Origin: Bacteroides sp. An322
GTDB lineage: Bacteria > Bacteroidota > Bacteroidia > Bacteroidales > Bacteroidaceae
NCBI RefSeq assembly: GCF_002161765.1
Contig: NZ_NFIN01000006.1
Location: forward strand, 108,253 to 172,252
Direction of reading: 5' to 3'
Length of the DNA stretch: 64,000 nt
In this document: positions 42,956-53,225 of the stretch, piece after piece
Position numbering within the stretch: position 1 is the stretch's first letter
Layout: every line of letters starts with the position of its first letter
Position numbers and translations under genes: made by a program
The notes under the pieces: generated by a model
Database searches by the model: none
Told to the model about the DNA's origin: nothing
The model's input: only the letters and a program-made list of their open reading frames with translations

Positions 42956-43786
42956 ATGAAAAAAGCAATCGTAATAATCGCCCTCGCACTGGCAGGAAGC
43001 CTGTCCGCGACGGCACAAACAACAGACAATATGAATAGAATCGAAGTATGCAAGCAGAATTACCGCACCCTGTTCGGCGGCGAAGCCTTGACCGGACAGG
43101 GCACAGACCCGGAGATGATGGACATCCTCCAGAAGTTCATCTTTGGTGAAGTATTCCAGACGGGCAACCTTACGCTGAAACAGCGCGAAATGATTACCTG
43201 CATCACCCTCGCTACGATGCAGACGCTCCCGCAACTGAAAGCCCATGCGGGTGCGGCACTTAACGTAGGCGTTACTCCCGAAGAATTGCGCGAAGTGATG
43301 TACCTTACCGCCCCGTTCATCGGCTTCCCCAAGATGCTGAATGCCGTGGGCGCGGTGAACGAGGTGTTCAAGGAGCGGGGCATCTCCCTGCCGTTGGGAA
43401 AGCAAGGCACGGTAACAGAAGAAACACGCCACAAAACTGGCAAAGCCATTCAAGACAAGCTCTATCCCGGCGGCATCGCCTCGGTGATGGAAGGCGTGCC
43501 CGGCAACATGGGCAAGGACGTGGAGCAGTTCCTCACGGATTATTTCTTCGGCGATATCTACAGCCGCGGCGCACTCGACTTGCCAACGCGCGAGCTGTTG
43601 GGCTACTGCGTACTGACCACCTTGGAAGCCGAAAGCCAACTTCATTCGCACTATCACGGCAACGTCAACGCCGGCAACTCGCCCGAAACATTGACCGCTG
43701 CCGTCATCCAGTGCCTGCCCTACATCGGCTTCCCCGCCGCTATCAAGGCGTTGCGCATCATCAAAGAGGAATATGTCATAAAATAA
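42956..43786 (+). CDS. Secreted tandem carboxymuconolactone decarboxylase-like protein
   Basis: A 276-residue protein with a signal peptide ending at ATAQ and two helical CMD domains (about residues 55-135 and 180-265). Both show the pattern LTLKQREMITCITLAT and the matching DLPTRELLGYCVLTTL with GNVNAGNSPE. No CxxC redox pair of the AhpD kind is present. Family members are decarboxylases or peroxidase-like thiol enzymes in the cytoplasm; a secreted copy is less usual and its substrate is unknown. It follows the 70-residue gene. Confidence 0.85.
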   Translation: MKKAIVIIALALAGSLSATAQTTDNMNRIEVCKQNYRTLFGGEALTGQGTDPEMMDILQKFIFGEVFQTGNLTLKQREMITCITLATMQTLPQLKAHAGAALNVGVTPEELREVMYLTAPFIGFPKMLNAVGAVNEVFKERGISLPLGKQGTVTEETRHKTGKAIQDKLYPGGIASVMEGVPGNMGKDVEQFLTDYFFGDIYSRGALDLPTRELLGYCVLTTLEAESQLHSHYHGNVNAGNSPETLTAAVIQCLPYIGFPAAIKALRIIKEEYVIK

Positions 43787-43798
43787 CTGATTGAAAAT

Positions 43799-44311
43799 AT
43801 GACACCATTTATCCTTCGCCGATGGCAGGAATCAGACATTCCAGCTTTGGCAAAATACCTCAATAATAAAAAGATTTGGGACAACTGCCGGGACAGCTTG
43901 CCATATCCTTATACTTCCGAAGATGCTGCCTCATTCATACAATATGTCAAATCTCAAGACATACAGAATAATTATTGTATTGAAGTCCATGCGGAAGCTG
44001 CTGGAAATATAAGTTTCGACAGAGGCACGGACGTAGAACGCTTCAATGCGGAAATAGGTTATTGGATTGCCGAACCATATTGGAATAAAGGGATTATGAC
44101 GCAGGCTTTGCGTCAAGCTGTCAGCGATTATTTCAACCAAACTGATGTCGTGCGGATTTTTGCTAAAGTTTATGCCGGCAACTTTGCCTCCATACGGGTA
44201 TTGGAAAAGGCTGGTTTCCAAAAAACGGGTATTCAACACAATGCTTGTTTCAAGAATGGTCAGTTTTTGGATTGCCATTGTTTCGAATTGTTGAAAGAAT
44301 ACGCATTATAG
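43799..44311 (+). CDS. RimJ/RimL-type GNAT acetyltransferase
   Basis: A 170-residue GNAT protein with IGYWIAEPYWNKGIMTQALR as the acetyl-CoA loop and NFASIRVLEKAGF near the end. Family members acetylate protein N-termini, amino acids or aminoglycosides. It begins 12 bases after the CMD gene, so it may be in that operon. A palindromic array related to the one after the other GNAT gene follows it. Confidence 0.88.
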   Translation: MTPFILRRWQESDIPALAKYLNNKKIWDNCRDSLPYPYTSEDAASFIQYVKSQDIQNNYCIEVHAEAAGNISFDRGTDVERFNAEIGYWIAEPYWNKGIMTQALRQAVSDYFNQTDVVRIFAKVYAGNFASIRVLEKAGFQKTGIQHNACFKNGQFLDCHCFELLKEYAL

Positions 44312-44362
44312 GCATCCTCCCTTGCCCACGTCAAAAACTTCCAATCCTTCCCGATAGCCGCC

Positions 44363-44535
44363 GTCCCCGGCGGGGACAATGCTTAAAATTTTCCGCAAGC
44401 ATCGTCCCCGGCGGGGACAGTGCTAAAAAACTTCTGTAACCTCCGTCCCCGCCGGGGACAGCATTAAAAATTTTCTGTAAGCGTTGTCCCCGCTGGGGAC
44501 GGAGCTAAAAAACTTCTGCAACTATTGTCCCCGGA
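44363..44535. repeat. Tandem array, 41-bp period, GTCCCC palindromes
   Basis: GTCCCCGGCGGGGACA-like palindromes start at 44363, 44404, 44445, 44486 and 44527, exactly 41 bp apart, with AT-rich spacers of the type GCTAAAAAACTTCTGTAACC. The fifth unit is cut short and runs into the promoter of the next gene. The leader (CTTGCCCACGTC...CCCGATAGCCGC) matches that of the array at 42366. Confidence 0.85.
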
Positions 44536-44567
44536 TTTGGTCGGCTGCTCCGAAATCGCTATATTTG
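44536..44567 (+). promoter_or_regulatory. Consensus promoter for the DUF6261 gene
   Basis: TTTG at 44536-44539, then 20 bases, then TATATTTG at 44560-44567, 22 bases before the start. The TTTG is fused to the last repeat of the palindromic array. Confidence 0.7.
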
Positions 44568-44589
44568 CGTATAATCAAATTTTTACCGT

Positions 44590-45324
44590 ATGAAAAAGAT
44601 TGTTACATTAAACGTCAAGCAACTTCGCACCGAAGAATGCTTCGGCTATCTGAAACTCGTCCTCGCCGAGACCGAAAACCTCCCTGAAGAAGAAACCCCG
44701 TCTATCCTCACCACTTCCGTAAACACATATACGGATAAATTCAACGGCTACGACACTGCATTGAAAGCGTCTGCCGTAAATCCTGCCACCGTTTCGGTGA
44801 CCGCGACTGATGCGGGACGCGACGATGCGTGGCGCGGGACGAATGCTTACGTGAAGGCGATGTGCAACCACCCGACCGCTGACGTGGCAAGCGCGGCTGC
44901 CGAAGCCAAGTCGCTTTTCGACAAGTACGGCGACCCGACATCGCTGGCGCAGACCGAGGAAAGCGGCGTATTGCACAATCTGTTACAAGATTTAGAGGCA
45001 TTCGATGCGAGCAAGCGCACTTTGTTGAATCTCGACGTATGGATTGCCGACTTGAAGGCGAAAGAAGAAGCGTTCCTTGCCGCAGCCGCCGAGCGGACGG
45101 AAGCCGATGCAGCCCGTCAGGTGGGCATCGTGAAGGAAACCCGCACCGCCGCCGAAGCCGCCTATCGCTCGTTGGTTGATACGGTGAACGCGCTGGCGAT
45201 GATAAACGGCGATGCGGCATACGCCACGTTTATCGACCATGTGAACGCGATGATTGAGCGTCAGAAAGCTATCTCAAAGGCTCGCTCCACGCGGGCGAAG
45301 AAAGAAGACGAGTTTGCGGAATAA
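44590..45324 (+). CDS. DUF6261-like helical protein
   Basis: A 244-residue, mostly alpha-helical soluble protein, alanine-rich with repeated helix-forming stretches (ASAAAEAKSLFDKYGD, EEAFLAAAAERTEADAARQV). The start KIVTLNVKQLRTEECFGYL fits the Bacteroidetes family I know as DUF6261. Function unknown. It is monocistronic with a clear promoter. Copies of this family often occur near repeats. Confidence 0.7.
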   Translation: MKKIVTLNVKQLRTEECFGYLKLVLAETENLPEEETPSILTTSVNTYTDKFNGYDTALKASAVNPATVSVTATDAGRDDAWRGTNAYVKAMCNHPTADVASAAAEAKSLFDKYGDPTSLAQTEESGVLHNLLQDLEAFDASKRTLLNLDVWIADLKAKEEAFLAAAAERTEADAARQVGIVKETRTAAEAAYRSLVDTVNALAMINGDAAYATFIDHVNAMIERQKAISKARSTRAKKEDEFAE

Positions 45325-45337
45325 CTGAAGAATGAAT

Positions 45338-45402
45338 GCAGAGGCACGGAGACATAGAGTGATACATCAATAAAAAAACTCTGTGTCTCCGTGCCTCTGT
45401 GT
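45338..45402. repeat. Intergenic inverted repeat, CACAGAG family
   Basis: GCAGAGGCACGGAGACATAG faces CTCTGTGTCTCCGTGCCTCTG across a 17-base AT-rich loop, between convergent DUF6261 and cutC. Probably a two-way terminator. Confidence 0.75.
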
Positions 45403-45408
45403 TTGTTC

Positions 45409-46158
45409 TTATTTGCACAACGCTTCAATCGTTGCCCGCACGCGGCGGGCGGTGGTGACGTCGCGCGAATATTCGTCGGCGTCCTTGGCTCCCATGGTGA
45501 CTTCGGGGTTGGTGAAGGTCATGAGGCTCTTCACTTTCTCGCGGGCGGAGAAATGGAACTCGCGGATGCCGGTGTCTTGCGCCAGTTGGCGGATGTTCGT
45601 TTCGTTTACGCCGCATCCAGCCAGGAGGATGATGCGCCCTGCGGCATAGGCTTGCAGGTCGTGGAGGAGGGGCGTGCCTTGGGGAGCGGTGGGCTGCTGT
45701 CCCGAGGTGAGGATGCGCGTCACGCCAAGCGAGGCTAATTCGTCGAGGGCACGGTACGGGTCGCGGCAATGGTCGAAGGCGCGGTGGAAGGTGACGGGAG
45801 TGCCTTCGGCGGCATCTATCAGGCGGCGGGTGGTCTCGATGTCGATGTCTCCGTTCTCGCGGAGGCATCCGAATACCAGTCCGTCGGCTCCCGCGCGGCG
45901 TGCCATGCGGATGTCTTCCAGCATCGTTTCCACTTCTATGGGGGAATAGAGGAAGTCTCCTCCGCGGGGGCGGATGATGACGTGCAGGCGGATGTGGAGC
46001 AGGCGGCGTGCCATTGTGATTTCGCCATACGAGGGGGTGGTCCCTCCTTCGGGGATGCCTGCGCATAGTTCTACGCGGTGCGCTCCTCCTTCTTGTGCGG
46101 CAAGGCAACTCGCTACGGAGTTGGCGCACACTTCAAATGTATAAGTTCCGTTGTTCAT
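45409..46158 (-). CDS. cutC: CutC family protein
   Basis: A 249-residue TIM barrel with the family pattern FEVCANSVASCLAAQEGGAH at the start, HVIIRPRGGDFLYS near residue 55, and VTFHRAFD near residue 122. CutC was linked to copper homeostasis in E. coli, though the direct role is disputed and the barrel may be an enzyme. It is a single gene between two inverted-repeat blocks. Its codon use is markedly GC-rich. Confidence 0.93.
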   Translation of the reverse strand: MNNGTYTFEVCANSVASCLAAQEGGAHRVELCAGIPEGGTTPSYGEITMARRLLHIRLHVIIRPRGGDFLYSPIEVETMLEDIRMARRAGADGLVFGCLRENGDIDIETTRRLIDAAEGTPVTFHRAFDHCRDPYRALDELASLGVTRILTSGQQPTAPQGTPLLHDLQAYAAGRIILLAGCGVNETNIRQLAQDTGIREFHFSAREKVKSLMTFTNPEVTMGAKDADEYSRDVTTARRVRATIEALCK

Positions 46159-46175
46159 TGTTTGTGTTTTATTTC

Positions 46176-46447
46176 AACGCAGAGGCGCAAAAGCGCAGAG
46201 GTTTAAATTTATTGAATATCCGCATTTTATCCACTTGTCTATAGGGGTGTATTGCATACGCCCTGAAAACATTCACGTAGATAAGTGCATGCATTCGGGC
46301 GTATGCGATATGCCCCTACATAGGTTGTTTGCGGACATTCATATTAAATTTTAAGAGGAAGCGAAGTGTATAGAGAACAAGTGTCTGGTTTTGCGTCCTT
46401 CGCCTTCTTAAAAATAATTCTTTGCGCTTTTGCGTCTCTGCGTTCGA
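46176..46447. repeat. Nested inverted repeats of two families
   Basis: The outer arms AACGCAGAGGCGCAAAAGCG and CGCTTTTGCGTCTCTGCGTT lie at 46176 and 46424-46444. Inside them a second pair, TAGGGGTGTATTGCATACGCCC-type arms (46241-46263 and 46297-46318), belongs to the TAGGGGC family. The whole 300-base gap between cutC and the kinase is made of these repeats; no gene is visible. Confidence 0.7.
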
Positions 46448-46458
46448 TTATAAAAAAA

Positions 46459-48123
46459 TTAATATACAAAGCTGCTTCCGCCCAAGAACTCGCGGAGGAG
46501 CGAGGTGGGAGGCAGCTGGTTATCGGGTACGGACGTGAAATAGCCTAAGAAACGCAGGAGGCGGTTGGCTTCGGAGTATGCCGGGCAATTGTTGGGCACC
46601 TTGCGCAAGAGCGGCTCGGCGTAGTCTTTCAGCACGGCAAGCTCGAAGAGGAGAGCAGAGTTGAACATCGCGTCGGCGTTCTCCTGATAGGGGAATATCC
46701 ATTTGTCTTCGCCCGCCCGCACGCTTTCCCAGCGGTTGATGGTGTCTTCGGCACTGCTCCCCCGGTATTTCGAGTCGCGGATGATGCGCCGGATGAGGCG
46801 GTTGTCCGTGGTGGGGATGTAGTTGTGGTTATCCAGTTGGATAGTGGTGAGTGCCGACACGTATATCTTGTATTTGTTTTCGTCGGGGATTTGGGCGGTC
46901 AGTTCGGGGTTGAGGGCGTGGATGCCTTCCAGTATCAGAATCATGTTGTCGTTTATGCGGAGCTTCTTTCCGCTCATCTCCCGCTTGCCCGTCACGAAGT
47001 TGAAGCGGGGAAGCTCGATTTCCTTTCCTGCTATCAGTTCTTTCATCTGCGCTTCGAAGAAAGGCAGGTCGAGGGTGTAGAACGACTCGAAGTCGTGCTT
47101 TCCGTGCTCGTCCAGAGGGCTGTCTTCACGGTTCACGAAGTAATCGTCCAGCGAAATGGGATAGGGACGTATGCCGTTGGTGAGCAACTGTACGCTCAGG
47201 CGTTTGCTGAAGGTGGTCTTTCCCGACGAGGAAGGTCCCGATATGAGCACTAACTTCACGCGCTCCCCGTTTCGGTCGCGGTGGGCGATTTCATCGGCAA
47301 GGCGGGCGATTTTCTTTTCTTGAAGTGCTTCAGAAACGTTGATAAGGTCGGTGGCTAAGCCTTTGTGGCACGCAATGTTGAAGTCGCCCACGGTGGCGAT
47401 GCCCATGATTTCGTTCCAGCGGTGGTATTCCTGGAATACTTCGAGCATCTTTTCCTGCTTCACCACTTCCTGCAGGCGGGTAGGGTTTTTCCGGTCGGGC
47501 ACGCGCAGGAGCAGGCCGTCATAGTATTTCACGATGTCGAACAGGCGGATGTATCCCGTGCTGGGCACGAGGCTTCCGTAGTAGCAATCCGTGGTATTCC
47601 CCAAGCGGTAATAGAATGTATAGAGCTGGTCGTAGGTGCTCAGGAGCTTGGCTTTGTCCACCATTCCCCGCTGGGCGAATATTTCCGCCACTTGGCGGGT
47701 GTGGCATTCGATGCGTTCGAAGGGGATGTCGGCATCGATGATTTCCTGCATCTTCTGCTTGATGCGGATTACGTCGTCCAGCCCGATGGAACGGTCTAAG
47801 TGTAGGTTGCAATAATATCCTTTCGATACGGGATGTTCCAACGAGATGCTTCCCTGGGGATAGAGTTCTTCTACCGCCTTGACAAGGATGAAGCAAAGCG
47901 AGCGGAAGTAGGTGCGCATACCCGAAGGGTTGGTGATGTCGAGGAATTCCACGTCTTTGTTGTAATAGACCCTGAAGTTGAGGTCTTCCACTTTATTGTT
48001 AACCTTTGCGCTTACCACGCCGTAGGGCATATCCAGTCCGAAATCGTTGTAAATTTCCAAAAGGCTGATTCCTTCGCGGAAACTTCTTGTTTGATTGATG
48101 TTTTTACAATATATTTGTAACAT
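46459..48123 (-). CDS. Nucleoside (uridine) kinase with ThrRS-like N-terminal domains
   Basis: A 554-residue protein. A TGS-like domain (about 1-65) and a tRNA synthetase SAD-like domain (about 70-240) precede a uridine-kinase/PRK-type P-loop domain with Walker A GPSSSGKTTF near residue 295 and ISLDDYFVNRED. This fusion is typical of Bacteroidetes and Firmicutes nucleoside kinases. It phosphorylates uridine/cytidine-like nucleosides or a related alcohol; the exact substrate is not settled. It is divergent from the Na/Pi transporter gene. Confidence 0.88.
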   Translation of the reverse strand: MLQIYCKNINQTRSFREGISLLEIYNDFGLDMPYGVVSAKVNNKVEDLNFRVYYNKDVEFLDITNPSGMRTYFRSLCFILVKAVEELYPQGSISLEHPVSKGYYCNLHLDRSIGLDDVIRIKQKMQEIIDADIPFERIECHTRQVAEIFAQRGMVDKAKLLSTYDQLYTFYYRLGNTTDCYYGSLVPSTGYIRLFDIVKYYDGLLLRVPDRKNPTRLQEVVKQEKMLEVFQEYHRWNEIMGIATVGDFNIACHKGLATDLINVSEALQEKKIARLADEIAHRDRNGERVKLVLISGPSSSGKTTFSKRLSVQLLTNGIRPYPISLDDYFVNREDSPLDEHGKHDFESFYTLDLPFFEAQMKELIAGKEIELPRFNFVTGKREMSGKKLRINDNMILILEGIHALNPELTAQIPDENKYKIYVSALTTIQLDNHNYIPTTDNRLIRRIIRDSKYRGSSAEDTINRWESVRAGEDKWIFPYQENADAMFNSALLFELAVLKDYAEPLLRKVPNNCPAYSEANRLLRFLGYFTSVPDNQLPPTSLLREFLGGSSFVY

Positions 48124-48213
48124 GATTGTAATATGTATTACTTATGGTGAGAATTTGCCGTTAATTTACGGAATAAACACCGAAAGCCAATTGACATCTT
48201 AACTTAATTATAA

Positions 48214-49908
48214 ATGGAGTATAGTTTTTATGATTTTTTAGCACTGTTAGGCTCGCTTGCCCTCTTCTTGTACGGCATGAAAATCATGAGCGAGGGACTT
48301 CAGAAGTTTGCGGGCGACCGTCTTCGGAGTATCCTGACAGCAATGACGACCAACCGGGTGACAGGTGTGTTGACCGGTACGCTCATCACCGCATTGGTGC
48401 AATCTTCTTCTGCCACGACGGTTATGGTCGTGAGTTTCGTAAACGCAGGCTTATTGACCTTGACGCAGTCCATCAGTGTCATTATGGGTGCCAACATCGG
48501 AACCACGGTCACCGCTTGGATTATCTCGGCTTTGGGATTCAAGGTAGACATTTCCGTCTTTGCCCTTCCGCTTTTGGCTTTCGGCATCCCGCTTCTTTTC
48601 TCGCAAAAAAGCTCGCGCAAGTCTATCGGTGAGTTCATCTTCGGCTTCTCTTTCCTGTTCATGGGATTGGATTTATTGAAGAAGAACGCTCCCGATCTGA
48701 GCCAGAATCCAGATATGTTAGCGTTTGTGCAGAATTATACCGATATGGGATTCTTCTCGGTCATCTTGTTCGTGATTATCGGTACGGTATTGACGATGAT
48801 TGTGCAGGCGTCTTCCGCCACGATGGCGATTACCCTGATTATGTGTGCCAACGGCTGGATCAGTTTCGAACTGGGTGCGGCGTTGGTGTTGGGCGAGAAC
48901 ATCGGAACGACCATTACCGCCAATCTTGCGGCACTTACCGCCAACACACAGGCGCGGAGGGCTGCCTTGGCGCATCTGATGTTTAATGTATTCGGCGTGA
49001 TTTGGGTGTTGATATTGTTCCAGCCGTTCCTGAATATGGTAGGTTGGATTATCGACGACTGGATGCAGGTGAGCGATGCGGGAGGTGCTGCGGTCTCGTT
49101 TAAACTCTCGGCGTTCCATACGTGCTTTAATGTATGCAATGTGTTGATTCTGATATGGTTCGTTAAATTGATTGAAAAGACGGTATGCAGGTTTATTCCC
49201 CAAAAGGAAACGGAAGAAGAGTACCGCTTGCAATTCATTTCGGGCGGTATGCTTTCTACGGCTGAGCTTTCCATTTTGCAAGCCCGCAAGGAAATTAACC
49301 TCTTTGCCGAGCGTATCCGGCGGATGTTCGGAATGGTGCGCGACTTGCTTCATACCACGAACGAGAACGATTTCAACAAGCTTTTCGCCCGCATTGAGAA
49401 ATACGAAGGCATCAGCGATAACATGGAGGTGGAGATAGCTACGTATCTGACCCAAGTATCCGAAGGACGGTTGAGTTCGGAAAGTAAGTTCGAAATACGC
49501 GAAATGTTGCGCGAGGTGAGCGAGATAGAAAGCATCGGGGACAGTTGTTATAACTTGGCACGCACGATGAACCACAAGCGGCGTACCAACGTGGAGTTCA
49601 CCGAGGAACAATATGGGCACATCGAACAGATGTTCCAACTGACCGATACAGCCCTGACGCAGATGATAGAAGTGATAGAAGATACGCATCATGCGGTAGA
49701 CGTGAACCGTTCGTTCAATTTAGAGCACGAAATCAACAATTACCGCGACCAGTTGAAAGACCGTAACGTGATAGACATCAACGAAAAGGCATATAATTAC
49801 CAAACGGGCGTACATTATATGGACCTCATCGCCGAATGCGAAAAGTTAGGCGACTATGTGGTGAATGTGGTGGAGGCGCATACCGAGACCAAGGAGAAAA
49901 AAGCCTGA
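48214..49908 (+). CDS. Na+/phosphate cotransporter (NptA/YjbB type)
   Basis: A 564-residue inner-membrane protein. Two Na/Pi cotransporter repeats are marked by ALVQSSSATTVMVV and MIVQASSATMAITL. The C-terminal 220 residues are a PhoU-like helical domain rich in charged residues. The gene starts with MEYSFYDFLALLGSLALFLY. It is single and divergent from the nucleoside kinase. It moves phosphate with sodium, and export of phosphate has been shown for YjbB. Confidence 0.93.
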   Translation: MEYSFYDFLALLGSLALFLYGMKIMSEGLQKFAGDRLRSILTAMTTNRVTGVLTGTLITALVQSSSATTVMVVSFVNAGLLTLTQSISVIMGANIGTTVTAWIISALGFKVDISVFALPLLAFGIPLLFSQKSSRKSIGEFIFGFSFLFMGLDLLKKNAPDLSQNPDMLAFVQNYTDMGFFSVILFVIIGTVLTMIVQASSATMAITLIMCANGWISFELGAALVLGENIGTTITANLAALTANTQARRAALAHLMFNVFGVIWVLILFQPFLNMVGWIIDDWMQVSDAGGAAVSFKLSAFHTCFNVCNVLILIWFVKLIEKTVCRFIPQKETEEEYRLQFISGGMLSTAELSILQARKEINLFAERIRRMFGMVRDLLHTTNENDFNKLFARIEKYEGISDNMEVEIATYLTQVSEGRLSSESKFEIREMLREVSEIESIGDSCYNLARTMNHKRRTNVEFTEEQYGHIEQMFQLTDTALTQMIEVIEDTHHAVDVNRSFNLEHEINNYRDQLKDRNVIDINEKAYNYQTGVHYMDLIAECEKLGDYVVNVVEAHTETKEKKA

Positions 49909-49996
49909 CGTTTGCTATGGATTGACCTACATCAAGAATTCGGCAGATTTGCTCAAATAGATGTTGTATAGCATGACAACGTAAGGTGCAAACCTG

Positions 49997-50004
49997 TAAT
50001 TTTG
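49997..50004 (+). promoter_or_regulatory. -7 element for a short transcript
   Basis: TAATTTTG matches TAnnTTTG, 38 bases before a 29-codon frame and 160 bases before a hairpin. Confidence 0.4.
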
Positions 50005-50034
50005 TGTCGTAAAACATAAAAACAGATAACTGGC

Positions 50035-50124
50035 ATGCTTAAAAGAGTGAAGAAAATTCTTGTAACAGGTCTTCTGGAAATGAAGAATAACAACGTGCGT
50101 ATCTGGGAAGACATGACACGTTGA
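50035..50124 (+). CDS. Possible 29-residue basic peptide
   Basis: MLKRVKKILVTGLLEMKNNN then VRIWEDMTR and stop. It has a promoter-like element in front and a hairpin behind, so a short RNA of about 180 bases is likely; whether it is translated or acts as an sRNA is open. No family recognised. Confidence 0.3.
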   Translation: MLKRVKKILVTGLLEMKNNNVRIWEDMTR

Positions 50125-50163
50125 CAGAGGATTAGAATTTTTTTGAATGTAGGTAAAAAGGTT

Positions 50164-50191
50164 GATGTATGATCTTTCAGGGTCATACATC
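50164..50191 (+). terminator. Hairpin ending the short transcript
   Basis: GATGTATGA pairs with TCATACATC around a 10-base loop, followed by TTTATG. Confidence 0.5.
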
Positions 50192-50230
50192 TTTATGTTG
50201 AAAGCAAATGAAAATGGAATGAATATGAAG

Positions 50231-50269
50231 AAAGACCGCGGGCTTCGTGCTTCGCGGTCTTTCTTTTTT
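50231..50269. terminator. Strong terminator before the deaminase gene end
   Basis: AAAGACCGCG pairs with CGCGGTCTTT and is followed by TCTTTTTT on the plus strand; A-rich bases on the other side make it usable by the convergent deaminase gene too. Confidence 0.8.
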
Positions 50270-50270
50270 C

Positions 50271-50744
50271 TCAATATTTCACCTTATCCGCTTTGGCTTC
50301 CCAGTCGCGGAAAGCCTGAAGGGCTTCTTCGGGCAAGAGGCGTTCCGATTTCAGGCGGCGGTCTTCGGGTTTCAGTTCCAGTTCCTCGTAGATGAAAGCG
50401 TCATCAAAGCCGATGCGGGCGGCATCGTGCTGGTTGTTTCCGTAATACATCCGGTCGAGGTGTGCCCAATAGATGGCTCCCAAGCACATAGGGCAAGGTT
50501 CGCACGAGGTGTAGATTTCGCATCCGCTCAGGTCGAATGTGCCTAATTTGCGGCATGCGGCGCGGATGGCACTCACTTCGGCATGTGCGGTAGGGTCATG
50601 TTCGGGAGTCACGCGGTTGGTGCCTGTGGCGATGATTTCCCCGTCACGTGCAATGACGGCACCGAACGGACCTCCTCCTTCGGCTACGTTCCGTACCGAA
50701 AGTTCGATGGCTTTACGCATCAGTTCTTCTTTAGTCATAGGCAT
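50271..50744 (-). CDS. guaD: Guanine deaminase-type nucleoside deaminase
   Basis: A 157-residue CDA-fold zinc deaminase. The zinc motif is H54-A-E56 (TAHAEVSAI) and C84-P-M-C87 (EPCPMCLGA). The C-terminal FDDAFIYEEL and the short ending ADKVKY match the GuaD subgroup that converts guanine to xanthine, rather than TadA, which would carry a different C-terminus. Single gene. Confidence 0.85.
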   Translation of the reverse strand: MPMTKEELMRKAIELSVRNVAEGGGPFGAVIARDGEIIATGTNRVTPEHDPTAHAEVSAIRAACRKLGTFDLSGCEIYTSCEPCPMCLGAIYWAHLDRMYYGNNQHDAARIGFDDAFIYEELELKPEDRRLKSERLLPEEALQAFRDWEAKADKVKY

Positions 50745-50791
50745 TCATGATTTTCGTGTCTCTAAAGATACGGAAAATTTCTTATCTTTCA

Positions 50792-50855
50792 AACGCAGAG
50801 ACGCAAAATCGCAAAGTTATTATTTCCTTTCTCCGCGATTTTGCGTCTCTGCGTT
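50792..50855. repeat. Inverted repeat, ACGCAGAGACGCAAAAT variant
   Basis: AACGCAGAGACGCAAAATCG faces CGATTTTGCGTCTCTGCGTT around an AT-rich loop, between groEL and the deaminase. It is closely related to the outer arms at 46176/46424. Confidence 0.75.
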
Positions 50856-50926
50856 CAATAATAAAAAAGCGGAGGTACACCGTATTGCGTACCTCCGCTC
50901 TTGGAACTTTATATAGGGTTAGGAAA

Positions 50927-52579
<1,653 letters not shown>

Positions 52580-52586
52580 TTAATTC

Positions 52587-52859
52587 TTAATTGAGGATTG
52601 CGAGTACATCGCTTTGGCGCATAATCAGGTATTTCACACCGTCGTGTTCGATTTCGGTACCCGAGTATTTGCCATACAATACTTGGTCGCCTGCTTTCAG
52701 TACCATTTCTTCGTCTTTCGTGCCATTGCCTACGGCTACCACTTCGCCTTGCAACGGTTTTTCTTTAGCTGTGTCGGGGATGATGATTCCGCCGATTGTC
52801 TTTTCTTCTGCAGGTGCCGGAAGAATCAGCACTCTGTCTGCTAACGGTTTAATGTTCAT
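52587..52859 (-). CDS. groS: Co-chaperonin GroES
   Basis: A 90-residue HSP10 with [20 protein letters not shown] at the start and the mobile loop [16 protein letters not shown]. It caps the GroEL ring. First gene of the groESL operon. The upstream gap carries an imperfect palindrome and a -24-like element described separately. Confidence 0.98.
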   Translation of the reverse strand: MNIKPLADRVLILPAPAEEKTIGGIIIPDTAKEKPLQGEVVAVGNGTKDEEMVLKAGDQVLYGKYSGTEIEHDGVKYLIMRQSDVLAILN

Positions 52860-52929
52860 AATGCAATATTGTTTTTGTTATTTATACGTCTTTTATCCGG
52901 TTTACTGATGTAAACCACTTCTATTTCTA

Positions 52930-52969
52930 CTAAAACCGTGCCAAACTATTAAAACTGACAATATGGCAG
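52930..52969 (-). promoter_or_regulatory. Candidate groESL control region
   Basis: Read on the minus strand: CTGCCATATTGTCAG, an imperfect palindrome (CTGnCA/TGnCAG), then 10 bases on TTTGGCACGGTTTTAGT. The latter resembles a sigma-54 -24 box (TGGCACG), but the -12 GC is GT. Confidence 0.35.
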
Positions 52970-53194
52970 TCCTTTGCCTACCCCGTTTTAGACAGGTTAT
53001 GTGAGGAGACAGGTATTTTTAATAATTGCCTTGGCGGATATGCTTGCATTTATCCCGGAATATATATGCGTAGCCCGATGTATTTAGTCTCGTGCGCGGA
53101 TGCAAATAGGTGCATGTAATTGCCTGCATATCAATGATGAAAATAAAAGACATTTGCTTGTTAACAGTTTTTTACGTTCGGATTCCCATTTCCC

Positions 53195-53225
53195 TTGGCG
53201 TTTTGAACGGGCTTTGTTATCTTTG
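53195..53225 (+). promoter_or_regulatory. Promoter for rmuC
   Basis: TTGG at 53195-53198, 19 bases, then TATCTTTG at 53218-53225, 31 bases before the start. Confidence 0.6.

Noticed and set aside
42366..44535. CRISPR array
   Set aside because: The full 41-bp period is repeated, there are no unique spacers between constant repeats, and no cas gene is in the window.
41825..44535. Integron gene cassettes (GNAT genes followed by palindromic attC-like sites)
   Set aside because: The palindromes come as four- to five-unit tandem arrays, not single sites per gene, no intI is seen, and a conventional operon lies between them.
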